Source: Pythium myriotylum
Lineage: Eukaryota > Oomycota > Peronosporomycetes > Pythiales > Pythiaceae
Direction of reading: 5' to 3'
NCBI GenBank assembly: GCA_023091665.1
Contig: JALJCQ010000023.1
Coordinates: 310,001 to 374,000, forward strand
Length of the DNA stretch: 64,000 nucleotides
In this document: piece after piece, positions 29,601 through 40,769 of the stretch
Layout: every line of letters begins with the position of its first letter
Numbering within the stretch: the stretch's first letter is position 1
Made by a program: the position numbers and the translations under genes
The notes under the pieces: model-generated
What the model was told of the DNA's origin: nothing
What the model saw: the letters and a program-made list of their open reading frames with translations, nothing else
Databases searched by the model: none

Positions 29601-30137
29601 ATACAGTAACTCGAAGTGTGTGGTGTGCCGATAAGTAGCCAATTTGACTCAGTGCAGATGTCCCCTCGTACAGTATGTGTATGTTTCTGAGTATGTGTTG
29701 TGTAAACCAAGAGCTCTTCGTGCTTCGACGGCAACTGAAGTTGGAGGCTTGTTGCAGTTGCAGCACCTTCTCCGACGAAGAGGGAGATCTTGTATGGCCG
29801 CCAGTGGCTATTGACTGCATGGAAGGCGCCGCCTTGAAGCCACGCTCCAATGTTGATCATTCCCTCTCTGATGACTCGCGCCCTTCCGCTCATCCATCAT
29901 CAGATCGAAAGTGAGACCAGCTGGCGGGCCTGGAGATGGACGCAACGAGATGGTACAGTGTACCTTGTTGTACCATTGGGTGTACCCAAGCACCGCTTGC
30001 CAGCGTGGGATTGGATAAAATCCATCAAATATTATCATTGGCTGTAAAAATGCCGAAAGTGGCCCTCCAACAACAAAGGCTCGAATTTTGAACATGTGAC
30101 TTGAGGGGCTCCCTAGAAAGAAGGCTTGAGAGGCAAA
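29601..30137. other. Intergenic region upstream of SRPK
   Basis: No gene is seen. It contains the palindrome at 29952-29964 followed by TGTACC and GGTGTACC words, within 190 bases of the SRPK start codon. Confidence 0.4.
29952..29964. promoter_or_regulatory. Perfect inverted repeat GGTACAGTGTACC
   Basis: Six-base arms (GGTACA/TGTACC) flank one base, 174 bases upstream of the SRPK start. A one-mismatch copy lies before the gene at 28290. Confidence 0.35.
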
Positions 30138-32847
30138 ATGGATTCAACGAAAGTGCTGAGCGCTCGCGATCCCCTGGTCCCTGTGGAGCGTACGTGCAGC
30201 TGTCGTTGGAGCGGGCGAGGCTGCGCACTGTAGAGTGTGCTGCTCTCCAAGTGGTGGGGAGGCTGCTAACTGAACACCATGGATTTCATTGATAGGCTAC
30301 GAGATCAGCACAACGCCGGAAAGAGAAATCGTAGCCAACGGCACGGGGGAAGCGGCCGCCAAGAAGAAAAAGAAGAAGAGGAAGGCGAAGAAGAAGACCG
30401 CTGCCGAAGAGTGGGTAAGCTCTGCTTCACCCGTTATTCCGCCGTTTTCCCGCAATGCAGGACCGAAAGGCGAATCGATGGATGGCGAATCGGCTCACAG
30501 CGAGCGCAGCATGCTCTCCAGTAGCTTAGCTGATTACCACGACCGCGATGCAGTCTCGAGTGACCTAGACGACGATACAGACAACAATGGCAAGTTTGAT
30601 GGAGGAAACGAAGAAGAAGATTCGGGTGACGATGAGAACGATTTCTCGTCGGAGAGCGAAGAGGAGGAGGAGAGCAGCTACAAACCAGGAGGTTATCATC
30701 GCGTGAGGGTGGGGGATGTATACAATCGGCGTTTTGAAGTGTTGGAAAAGCTCGGGTGGGGCCACTTCTCGACCGTTTGGAAATGCCGCGACCGCGACAG
30801 TGGCGCGGTCGTCGCCATGAAAGTTCAGAAAAGTGCTCGCCATTATCGCGAAGCAGCGCAAGATGAAATCGATTTACTGGAGTGTACTGTTAAAGCCGCG
30901 CGGAAGAACCACGTCGATGATGCTCGCGTCGTGAAGCTGGTTGACTCGTTCGAAGTCAATGGCCCGAATGGACTCCGTAGGTGTTCGAGTTCAGGTTTTT
31001 GTCTGATTATTACTGATGGGTTTGTTGTGATGGGTAGATATTTGCATGGTCTTCGAGATGCTGGGCGACAATCTGTTGACGCTGATCAAGCACTACAATT
31101 ACCGTGGCGTACCTATGCCACTTGTCAAAACGCTTACCAAGGATATGCTCGAGGCTCTTGCATTCCTTCATACGCAATGTCAGATCATCCACACCGACCT
31201 GAAACCTGAGAACGTGTTGCTATCCCAACGCATACCTCGCTTGCCTCGGCTTCGTCGCTCTCAGTTCTGGATTGAACGGCGCAGTCGTGTGCGAAATGGC
31301 GGCAGGCTGGGCCAGTCGAAATCCATGGAATCTTTCCATGGCAGTGCTCTGGCTGGTGGCGATTTGTCGGGTCTATCCAAGGATGAGAAGAAGAAGCTTA
31401 AGAAGAAGTTGCGTAAGAAGCGACAGAAACAGCAGAAGAAACAAGGCGAGCACGATGGGGAGCTTGATGGACTTGAATGTCGTGACATCGAAGGATGTGA
31501 CGCTGAGGTCACGGATGGCCTCGCCTCATTGAAGCTTAGTGGCGTGGAGGAACCCGAGACTGAATCTAAAACCCTAGCGGATTCAGTTTTTCTGAAGAAC
31601 TTCGACGTAACTGATGACGCAAAGCGAATGACAATCTCATCTTCAGTACCAGTTGACACTCCCGATGAAGATGAAGAAGACGACTGGATTCACATTCCAC
31701 CCGAGCATGCTGCTCGTGTCATGATTGTGATTCCACCTCATCGCATTGCTGGTTCTAGACGCAAGGAAGCAGAGTTCACCATCAGTGTTGACCCACTTCC
31801 CGAACCTGCTCATTCGCTGCCGAAAACTTCTTTCGTCCTGCGCTACTTCGACCGAGCTGACAATGCTTACATGAGTGCTCTTGACGAGCATATGTGCGCC
31901 ATTGGCGCATCGCAAGCGGATCGACGACGCCGGCTTTTTAAGATATGGCGTCTCGAATATGACTCTCGCCATGCTCTCGCTGTGTTCGGTAAGTCCCTTT
32001 GCTATGGCTGACATGGATAAAGATGCGTTAGGCGCCTAACCCATTCATGCCCTTGTCAGATTTTGTCGAAAAACTTTTTGCGGACGTTGCTTTTGTAGCA
32101 ATATCTGCTGACTCGAACCTTGCACTGGATGGTTTTGCACTCCCTATTATCGCAGGTGTATCGAAAGTCACCTCAATCACTCTTCAAGGCGTCTCTCTCC
32201 CAACTGACATAGAAATCTCTCCTTTGCGGCCCCTCGTCGAGCGTGTTGCATTGTGGCAAGATTATTTCGATCAACTCCGACGTGTACCTTCTTTCGATAT
32301 GTTTGCACTTCGAGGAAAAGTGTGCGACCTCGGTAACGCGTGTTGGACTTATAAACACTTTACCGACGACATTCAGACTCGACAGTACCGCAGTCCCGAG
32401 GTGATTTTGGGCAAGAAGTACGACACGTCGGCCGATATCTGGTCGATGGCCTGCTTCGTGTTTGAACTTCTAACGGGCGATCTGCTTTTCGACCCCAAGC
32501 AAGGCCGCAATTTTAACCGCGACGAAGACCATTTGGCCCAGATGATGGAGCTGCTTGGTCCCATGCCAAAGAAATTCATTGCAGCCGGAAAGCATGTCAA
32601 AGATTTTTTCAATCGTAAGGGCGAGCTAAAAAGGATTCGTGACCTCAAATATTGGAACCTGGAACAAGTTCTCATTGAGAAGTACCACTTCCAAGCAATC
32701 GACGCTGCGAGTTTGTCTAGTTTCCTCGAACCCATGCTGAGATACGAGCCCACAAAACGAGCCACTGCCGAACAGTGTCTTGAGCACCCATGGATCAAGA
32801 GCATCTGTGGGGTGGATGGTCTTGGAGGGGATGAAGAAGATATATGA
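30138..32847 (+). CDS. SR-protein-specific kinase (SRPK family)
   Basis: Four exons: 30138-30189, 30296-30976, 31038-31988 and 32060-32847; 823 residues. The kinase domain is split by a spacer, as in all SRPKs. Lobe 1 has KLGWGHFSTVWKC and VVAMKVQKSARHY; the catalytic loop is QIIHTDLKPENVLL. An insert of about 300 residues, rich in Lys and acidic residues, separates it from the second half, which has CDLGNACW (the SRPK form of DFG), TRQYRSPEVILG and DIWSMACFVFELLTGD. A short first exon (MDSTKVLSARDP) and a Lys-rich, acidic N-terminus precede the kinase. The family phosphorylates RS domains of splicing factors; the insert usually controls location. Confidence 0.93.
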
Positions 32848-33174
32848 AGTCTAAATCTTTGCGTGCAGGGTGATCTTCAGTAGGTTTGATAGCAGCAAAA
32901 TTATTGATTTTCCGTCTCTGAGGACGAGAGCAAAACACATTGAGTTGGTATCACTCGTAACCTGTGTTCGATGAATCTTTGCATTACTATACCATATGTG
33001 GGTAACAAATGTACTTGAGCATTGGTAGGATGGAGAGCCAGGAATAGCAGTGCCGCATATTCTCGCCTTGCTCCTAGTCCTGAGCGTTGGCAAGGGTTTG
33101 CAAACGTGCCTTCTTGTGCGGATTCGTGGGCCAACAGAAGCAAGCGGCTCGTACGCAGTTGAGAGACTGAGAAA
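32848..33174. other. Intergenic region
   Basis: Between two genes in the same direction. I see only short frames and no features. Confidence 0.4.
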
Positions 33175-34407
33175 ATGGCCGATGACACTACGGTGGATTT
33201 GTCAGCGGAAGAAATTAATGCTTTACGAGGTTCTTTGATGAGACAGTGACAGTGGCACCATTCAAATCCTCATCTCTACTCGTAACTGCTCGTTTAGCCG
33301 TATTCCACGTATACGACGAACGCGGTGACGGGCTAATATCGACAGAGCACTTGCCAGTCGTGCTGGAAAAGCTCGGGCGAAACATCACCGAAGGTGCGAG
33401 CAGCTCGTACTGATCAACCCATTCATCTATCTGAATTGAGGGCTCTAGACGTGCTCAATGAACTCGACGACTACGCCAAAGACCATGGAGAGATAAGATT
33501 TGATGATTTCCTTTCGCTCGTCCAGCGAAGTATTCAGAGGTCAGAGCAAGAGAACGATCCGTTCCGACTTGGCCCCGATCCCAAAGTGATCGAGTTTATC
33601 GGAATCTTAGAGGAATACCGCACGAAGTGCGAGGAAGATGGCAACTACCTCGAAGCGCAACGAGCAGACACGCAGTTACAAGCACTCCGCAAGCAAGAGT
33701 TTAAACGGCAAACAAAGTCACTGAAGGCGAAGCAGATCGCAGAACGTCAAGACATCCAGATCGCCCATAACATACAAGCTGACGATTTCAATCGGGCGTG
33801 GGATCAGTACATGGATGAGTACGACCGAATGGCCCGTGCGTATGTTAAGCAGATGCAGGAAAAGCACACGCAAGATCTTCGCGAGTTCCAAGAGCGGCTG
33901 CAGCAAGAGATTCTGGAACGGCCTCCGAAATTCTCAAAGGAGCTCATTGAGTGGCGCCGTCGTCAATACCGTCTCGCTCAACAGAAGAGTTATAATGAAG
34001 CCCAAAAGATTAAGCAAGTTGCAGACGAAATGGAGGAGGAAGAGCGATCTAAGATGAACGATGAGTTCCAGGCTATCTTTGCAAGGAAAGAAGCTAAACT
34101 CCGCCAGCAACAGCAAGCCGAGCTACAGGCTCTACTAAAGCGAATCGACGGACGGCGAAAGGAACACATCAAACAGCGCAGTCTCGATTACAAGCGACTA
34201 TTGCAACGTAACAAGAATGTACAGAGCGTCCTTGAATCTAAGCAGGCTGTTGAAGCAACTAAACGCTTACAAGACATTAAGATGTGTCTCATGCCAAAGG
34301 AAAGGCCTGTTCCGCGAGGACTACATAACACAATACCCGCCGAGGCGCGTGTTGTGCGACCGAAGAAGCCCTCAATGACTAGAGCCTCCGAGCCATCTTC
34401 GCCTTAG
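33175..34407 (+). CDS. EF-hand-like coiled-coil protein
   Basis: Three exons, 33175-33229, 33298-33393 and 33449-34407; 369 residues. The first part resembles calmodulin: LSAEEINALRGAVFHVYDER and GDGLISTEHLPVVLEKLGRN, a single EF-hand-like loop with Asp and Gly in place but lacking the final Glu spacing of a sure calcium site. The next segment VLNELDDYAKDHGEIRFDDF resembles a second, degenerate one. The remainder is a long helix rich in Gln, Glu, Lys and Arg (residues about 110-340). The family is not identified; a flagellar or cytoskeletal role is likely by composition only. The third exon uses CTCTAG as acceptor because earlier AGs break the frame. Confidence 0.78.
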
Positions 34408-35128
34408 GCAGTTAATCACTATCATATTCATACCACAAATGATTGCCAAGCATAGTGTTCAGAGACTGGGTCTTGGACTTCCACGTGCGTGCGTTGTTTG
34501 TCCCTGGCGAGCTCGCGCTAACTTCAAACGCTGCAGGAATCAAAGCTCACGTGAGCTCGGCTTCAGGCACTTCAGTGTCGAGTTTGGGATAAGTTTACAC
34601 CTTGCGTTTCTCCGGGGCGGTTAGCCGCCGACACAGGTGCGCACGCGAGAACCAAAGTCTTAGTGCGCATAAGTCGAGGTTTATCTATCACTCTTGAGGT
34701 GTACTTGGATACCACGCTGTAGATCTCATACAAAAAATTTCTGCTACATGTGCTTCTTCACGACGACCAAGGAGTCAGAGAGCGCTGAGAGCGTCGAAAA
34801 CCTTGCGCCTGGTGATGAAAACACCATTTTACTTGGTGCTCTAAATTCAAAAAGACACATTGAAGGCGCAATTCACTGTCATAATTTTCAGGAAAGATAT
34901 ACTAGTCTTCTCGCTGACTGGAATGGAATGAAATCAGAGGTTAAGAGGTCAAAATAGACGAAGGACTCATGCATTCTAGATAGAAAAGCACGGTGTCGGA
35001 AGCGAGAACTGCATCTTTTGCGATGTAATTCTGCTCCGTTGCTGTTTGCGCCTACAATTTTTAAATTGTATGCAACGATTTTATTCGACTAAAAAGTGGG
35101 AAGAGGTCGTTGCCTCGCTACAGTAGAA
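34408..35128. other. Intergenic region with one possible small frame
   Basis: Mostly featureless. An ATG at 34748 opens a 69-codon frame (MCFFTTTKESESAESVENLA..., stop at 34957) with even, protein-like composition. It has no recognisable domain and could be an exon remnant. Confidence 0.25.
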
Positions 35129-36318
35129 CTAAATCGCTGAGCTGAACGCGGATGGACATAAGTGACTGATCTTGCACTCGCTGCACTTTGGTCCACGCGG
35201 AAAGCAGACTGTCTGACCAAAACCAACGAGCGTAACGTTGATAGGGTGCCAGTGCTCGCGAGGTAGCCACTCCTCAAGTTCCTTTCGAGTCTTCTCTGGG
35301 TCTTGCGACTTAGGGTTCGTCTTGTTCCACGTCTTGACCCATCCGAGTCGATTCGAGATCCGGTGAACGTGAGTATCCACACAAATCCCAACAGTGCTGT
35401 GCAACAACCAATCAGGGTCAGTCGCACGCTAACTACGGTGAAGTAAGGACAACATCCAACTCACGTGTCCCATGCACAGCTCATCACTAGATGAGCCATC
35501 TTTGGGCCAACACCAGGCAGTGCTACAAGCTCATCAAATGTGTTGGGGATATCAATAACATCCGACCCCGTCTCTGCAGCTTTGTCTGTCAGAATCTGCG
35601 CGACTTGCTTGATGTAGCGTGCTTTGTTGTTGTAGAACCCGACCGGGTGGATAAGTTGAGCCAGCTCTTTCTCGTCGATATCCAACATGTCTTTCACGGT
35701 CAGACCATGGGCGACCAGGCGCTTCATAGCTGCAGCGTTTACCGGGTCCTTCGTTTGGCTGCTCAGCATCGCCGAGATAAGCACATGGAATCGAGACACA
35801 TGTGGCTCAAACTTGCCTTCGTCAAACATGACTTCAACTCCGGCAACATCGACATCCGCGACTTGCGCCGCGCGCATTTCTTGGATGCCGCGAAGAACTT
35901 CCTCCCAGTGCTCCGGCCGCCCGTCCTTGCCACGCTTTACAACGCGGATCCGCTTCTTCTTGATATCCTCACCGACCGCAACATTCACTTCTTCGGACTC
36001 CGCATTCACCTGCACAACAACCTCGCTCTTGAATTTCTTGCGCGAGCTGCGTCTGGCACTTGCCGAGAAGTCGGCCTTTTCCATTCCCCGCACTTTCTCG
36101 CTGGCAGATGAAGACTTGGTCTCCTTTCTCGCTCGCTTCACCGGCTCCTTCGCCCCATTGGGGCCAGCAGGCTGCTCTCGTCTGGCTCGCAGCTGCATCG
36201 TCGCTGGAGTCACGTCTCCTTGCGTCAACAGGCACGCGGCGCGTGTCCTCACGATCCCCCAGTCGCGGCCCGTGGAAAGAACGCGAGCGTAGCTCTTCGA
36301 AGTGGCCCGCCGGAACAT
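35129..36318 (-). CDS. NTH1: Endonuclease III-like DNA glycosylase/AP lyase
   Basis: Two exons, 35465-36318 and 35129-35396, with a 68-base intron; 373 residues. A basic N-terminal extension of about 150 residues ([20 protein letters not shown]..., possibly a mitochondrial presequence, then Lys/Arg-rich nuclear-type sequence) precedes the glycosylase. The core shows [15 protein letters not shown], the helix-hairpin-helix [12 protein letters not shown] with the catalytic Lys, the catalytic Asp in [15 protein letters not shown], and the 4Fe-4S loop [17 protein letters not shown]. It excises oxidised pyrimidines in base-excision repair. It is head to head with TFB5, 117 bases apart. Confidence 0.95.
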
Positions 36319-36435
36319 CAATGCACATCAACACGGACCATAGACTAATATCCTCTTTGGTATCCTAAACTAGCCTAGTTCTCCGTGGGGTAATGCGAAC
36401 TTCGCAGAGTCCAGCAAGCGTGGCACGACTCGACC

Positions 36436-36787
36436 ATGCCGACCGCGAACAAGGGCGTCCTGGTGAAGTGGTGCGTGGACGCTATCTCTGCGCAGGAGGA
36501 TCTGCTGGCTCACGACAGCCCCCTCGCGACCACAGCGACCCGGCCACGAAGCAGTATCTTCTTCACCTTAACGAGACGGCGGTGCAGGTGAGCGAGCGCG
36601 AAAGGACCCGGTTGACTGGGCGCGCCAGGGCTGACAGGGCCGTCAACGTGGACAGCACCGATTCGTCATTGAGGACCTGGACGAGACCCACTTGTTTATC
36701 GTGCCCGATCCCAAGGTCATCGCGTTCATCGAGAAGAAAATGGACGAGTGGAACGAGAAGAACACATACCAACCGCCTACGCAGTAG
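36436..36787 (+). CDS. TFB5: TFIIH subunit TFB5 (GTF2H5/p8)
   Basis: Tiny three-exon gene: 36436-36470, 36536-36587 and 36656-36787; 72 residues. The product begins MPTANKGVLVKCDPATKQYL, continues LHLNETA, then VIEDLDETHLFIVPDPKVIA, and ends with a Lys/Glu-rich helix. This matches the whole TFB5 fold, including the conserved KGVL...CDPA.KQ(F/Y)L and (D/E)(D/E)LD.TH.F blocks. TFB5 stabilises the XPB-p52 part of TFIIH, needed for nucleotide-excision repair and transcription initiation. It is easily missed because no exon exceeds 45 codons. Confidence 0.95.
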
Positions 36788-36901
36788 TTTCTTTTGTCCG
36801 ACAGATCTCGTTGTATTCAGAAAATCCACCAAAGTACTTCACCGCGATCCTGTTGTGCGCAGATAAATGTCCACGCTCTGGATTGGTCTGTATCCGGTTG
36901 C

Positions 36902-38252
36902 TTAAAGCGCTGGGTAAAAGTCTCCTTTCTTGACGACGTGGGCGATCGGAGGATCAGCCATCTCATAGATGAGGTGTTCCCACTGGGGTGCACGCAGTAG
37001 TACCAGATCAGCTTGCTTGCCCACCTCGACGCTTCCATGGGAGTGAGAGCGATGGATGGACGCGGCGGCGTTGATCGTCGCACCAACGAGTGCCTCCTTC
37101 ATCGTCATCCCAAACAGCACGCACGCCATATTCATCGTCAACGCCATCGAGAGACAGTGGGCATTTGGATTGAAGTCGCTACCGAGAGCGACAGGAACAG
37201 CAAACTGGTCAATCATCTTCCGGGCTGGGGGGTTCTGCAGTTTGAGAATGTACTTGGTCGTCGGCAACAGGACGGCAAAAATTGGTGGAGATTGTGTACC
37301 CATGGCTTGAAGGTCCTCATCGCTCAGCATCTCACAGTGCGAAATGGCATGTGCTCCAAGCTCCGCAGCAAGTACACCTGAACGCAAAGGATGAAGCTCA
37401 TCGCCGTGAAAGTTGATCTTGAGTCCAGCATCGCGGCCAGCGGCAAGGATCTTCTGGCTGTCCTCACGCTCAAAAACGCCCTTCTCACAGAACACATCAC
37501 TGTGTATCAAAACCGTTGGTGAGACAACCATGCAGAAACGATACGCAAACGATTAACACGTACATGAACTCGGGGGAAATCAGGCCGTCCTTCTTTGCTT
37601 GCACAACCGCAGGAATTTGGCGTTGGATGACATCAAGCGTGGCTTCTGCTGCATTACTTCCATCCGGCACCGAATGCGCGCCAAGAAAGTTAGAGACAAT
37701 TTCTACGGGGTGGTTCGACTTGTGGAGAACCTTAAGCATCTTAATCTCCGTGTCCGCCTCAAGACCGTAGCCGCTCTTGGCTTCAATCAACGTTGTTCCG
37801 GCTCGAAGCATACGGTCAAGTCTCTCCTTTAGTAGCTCTGCAAGTTCTTCTTCAGTGCTCTGTCGCGTGCAACGAACAGAATAATTGATTCCACCACCCA
37901 TTGCATGAACATCCATATATGTGGCGCCAGCTAGCTTCATGGCGAACTCATTTACTCGATTTCCGCTCCAAACGGGATGCGTGTGACCATCCACAAGTCC
38001 AGGGAGCACGCAGAATTCGCTGCCGTCGATATTCTTATCGATGGCCACGGGTGCAGGTTGTTGGCTGAGCCACGCGTCCACTTCGGCGTTGGTACCGACC
38101 GCAGCGATGTTCCCATCGTGGCCTACCACCAGAGATCCGTTCTCAATCACAGCAATTTCACCCTGCGCACGGCCGGCCTTGAAGAGTTCGCGCTGGTTGC
38201 AGACCTGGACGATCTGCCTGGCGTTGGAGATGCGGAAGCGGAACGAGCTCAT
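36902..38252 (-). CDS. hutI: Imidazolonepropionase
   Basis: Two exons, 37564-38252 and 36902-37499, with a 64-base intron; 428 residues. The amidohydrolase metal site is VDGHTHPVWSGNR. Further signatures are GGGINYSV, TTLIEAKSGYGL, FLGAHSVPDG, the exon junction FIDVFCEKGVF, INFHGDELHP, HCEMLSDED and ALGSDFNPNAH. The enzyme hydrolyses 4-imidazolone-5-propionate to N-formimino-L-glutamate, step three of histidine breakdown. The next enzyme of the path (formimidoylglutamate deiminase) is encoded 2.5 kb further on, on the same strand. It has no clear targeting sequence. Confidence 0.96.
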
Positions 38253-38574
38253 GGTGCCGCCGTTCGTCCACAGCGGCTGTGACGGCACGGGGTGATAAAG
38301 CGCGAAGGCGTCGCGTCGCGCAATCACTTGGTGTTGCACGGCTTTCCCTGATGAGACGGCAAGGCATTGTCGACGGATGAGCTGCTCGCCGATTGGCCAG
38401 GAGGATTCGAAAAAGATCTGCTGGCTAGTGCCACAAGTTGAACCCACGCTGCTGCAACTTAAGGGGGGTACAGTGGCTCATCCTAACAGAAGCCACACAC
38501 GTATTTACGGAATCAGATTGGGGACTCTGAGACTGGTGAGTCACGCGACCCACAGAAGCATCTCAAAGAAAGCC
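38253..38574. other. Divergent promoter region (HutI / P4H-GlcNAcT)
   Basis: 322 bases between opposite start codons. A GGGGGGTACAGTGG stretch at about 38463 resembles half of the GGTACA palindrome seen elsewhere. No gene. Confidence 0.4.
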
Positions 38575-40734
38575 ATGGAGCAGAAGACGCTTCTCGGTGT
38601 GCTCTCGCCGCAGCTACAATCGCTCGTGGAGGCCTCGCTAGGGGAGAAGCTACAGATTCGCAAGGCTCCTGCTAGAGGAGGTGATAATGCGTCTGCACCG
38701 CCCGCCAAAGTGAGCAATGCAAGCAAGAAGGAGGAGCTCGAAGAGAACCTCCAAACGCTGACGGGGACGGAAACTGCCCCGCGATCAGTGAGGCTCAATC
38801 CGTCCGAACTCTTCGGTATAATCCATTCTTTCATCGCCTGTGTAACTATTGGCCACCGCTAATAGAGGGATTGTAGTTCTAGCCCATCCGGATTCCCCGG
38901 GATACGTCGTGAAAGAAGGTTTTCTTGGTCGCTGGGATGCACTACGTGCCCACGACGCTCTGCTGAAACTTGCGGGGACGGCAGAATTTCACCAAGCAGC
39001 AGTAGGTCATGGGGATAACAAGAGAGAGGAAGTCGCCGTTCGGGGTGATCGAATCCATTGGATTCAGCGACCAAAAGATCTAGAGAAGTCAGAGGATCTC
39101 GACGGCTCTATCTTACATCTCATGCGCAAAGTCGAAGCTTTGGTATTCGGAGTTAAGAAGGGTATCCCGGGGCTAGATCTTCGCAATGTCACATCTACTC
39201 AACTCGCGGTCTTTGTAAGTCATTGAGGTGTTGGAAAAGGTCTGGTCACTATATTGACGTACTTTGGGCAGCCCGGTGACGGTGCCCGATTCGTGAAGCA
39301 CACGGACACTTACTCCACGGCTCATCTAAAAGGTCGATCGGACAGTAGTTGCACCAATACCTCCTTGGTACGACTGGTTACGTGCGTGTACTATTTAAAC
39401 CCGCAATGGTTGCCAGAACATGGAGGGTGCCTGCGAGTGTTTACGAAGGGCCATTCCTCGAAGTTTTGGGATATACCTCCCACTCTTGACACGCTAGTTG
39501 TCTTTCGCAGCACTGACGTTGAACACGAGGTTCTCCCAACCTATCACGAGAGGATGGCTATCACAATTTGGTATTATGGGTCGCAAAAGAATACGCTGAC
39601 TCCTGTCGAGAAGGTGAAATCGTCAAAAGCGCCACTTCCTTCCCCATTTACCGGTTTGCCGACCTCAAACAGGTCAATATTTGTGGCGATTCCTAGCTAT
39701 CGCGATCCGGAGTGCCGTCATACAGTTGATGATCTTCTTAAACAAGCACACAACCCATCCCGTATCACCATTGGGATATGCTTGCAAAACGATGACGAAG
39801 ATGACACTCAAGTATACCTCGAGTCGACATATTCACCAGGTCAAGTTCGCATTAGACGACTCCATTATCGTGATGCTGCTGGCCCATGCGTGGCTCGCGC
39901 GATGGTGCAAGAATTATATGACGGCGAGGAGTTCTACCTCCAGATTGACAGCCACATGAGATTTCGCCGAGGATGGGACAATTTCATGGTTCATGAGCTT
40001 GGCAGATGTGCATCTGAGAAACCAATTCTCACAACTTATCCACTCGGTTACACACTTCCAGACCAGGTGATGTGGGATCTTCTATACCTTTTACTAGACG
40101 TGCTCGCTCATATGCTTGGAGTAGTTGTCCGAAGATGAGAGACCAGCGCTGCTGTGTGCATCACACTTTGACAACCATGGCGTTCTTCGTCAATCCAGCA
40201 AGATACTCGCACAGAAAACCGCCTTGTAGGATACTCCCTTCACTCCTCTGTATTTCGGTTCTACCTCGAGCTCAGTGCCCATATTCTCCATTACGTAGGC
40301 CCACCCCATCGCTCTTTTGGGCTGCAGGATTCGCGTTCAGCTCCGGGCGCGTCGTCACCGAAGTGCCTTACGACGCCTCCCTTCGATTCCTGTTCTTTGG
40401 AGAAGAGGCGTCGATGAGCGCTCGCCTCTGGACGCACGGGTGGGACTTTTACGCTCCGAGCGAAATGCCGCTATACCATTTATGGACAAGAGAGTATCGC
40501 CCAGTTTTTCAAGAACTAGAAAGTGACGAAACAGTGCGGGAGCGCCAACATTCGATAAAGACCGTGCTTAGCCACACACAGGACGGTGATAGCTTGGGCT
40601 CAGTGCGGTCATTTAGTGACTACCAGCGATGCATCGGAGTGGATTTTGCAGCACGTACGATTGAATGGCGAGCCGAATGGGGCAATTTAGATCCCATTCG
40701 GTTCGATCTCACAGTAGTGAAAGAGGCAAACTGA
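38575..40734 (+). CDS. Prolyl 4-hydroxylase fused to GlcNAc-transferase (PhyA-Gnt1 type, Skp1 pathway)
   Basis: Five exons: 38575-38815, 38868-39214, 39272-40066, 40140-40225 and 40299-40734; 634 residues. The N-terminal half is a 2-oxoglutarate/Fe(II) oxygenase of P4H type: Fe ligands in VKHTDTYS (HxD) and DVEHEVLPTYHERMAI (distal His; the downstream Arg binds 2-oxoglutarate), with YYLNPQWLPEHGGCLRVF between. From about residue 330 a Skp1-type GlcNAc-transferase begins: IFVAIPSYRDPECRHTVDDL, FYLQIDSHMRFRRGWD (DxD-like), RPALLCASHFDNHGVLRQSS, LFFGEEASMSARLWTHGWDF. In Dictyostelium PhyA and Gnt1 are separate proteins that hydroxylate Skp1 proline and then add GlcNAc, linking SCF ligases to oxygen. 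Here one chain would do both. Introns 1 and 3 use less typical acceptors (GAG). Confidence 0.88.
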
Positions 40735-40769
40735 CCATTCAATCCATAGACTTCTATGTGATACTCCAT

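Noticed and set aside
35491..36292. Plus-strand frames of about 200 codons
   Set aside because: They are antisense to NTH1, whose active-site and iron-sulfur motifs are clear.
36393..36866. Plus-strand frame of 157 codons over TFB5
   Set aside because: It reads through TFB5 introns in a wrong frame; the spliced three-exon product matches TFB5 along its whole length.
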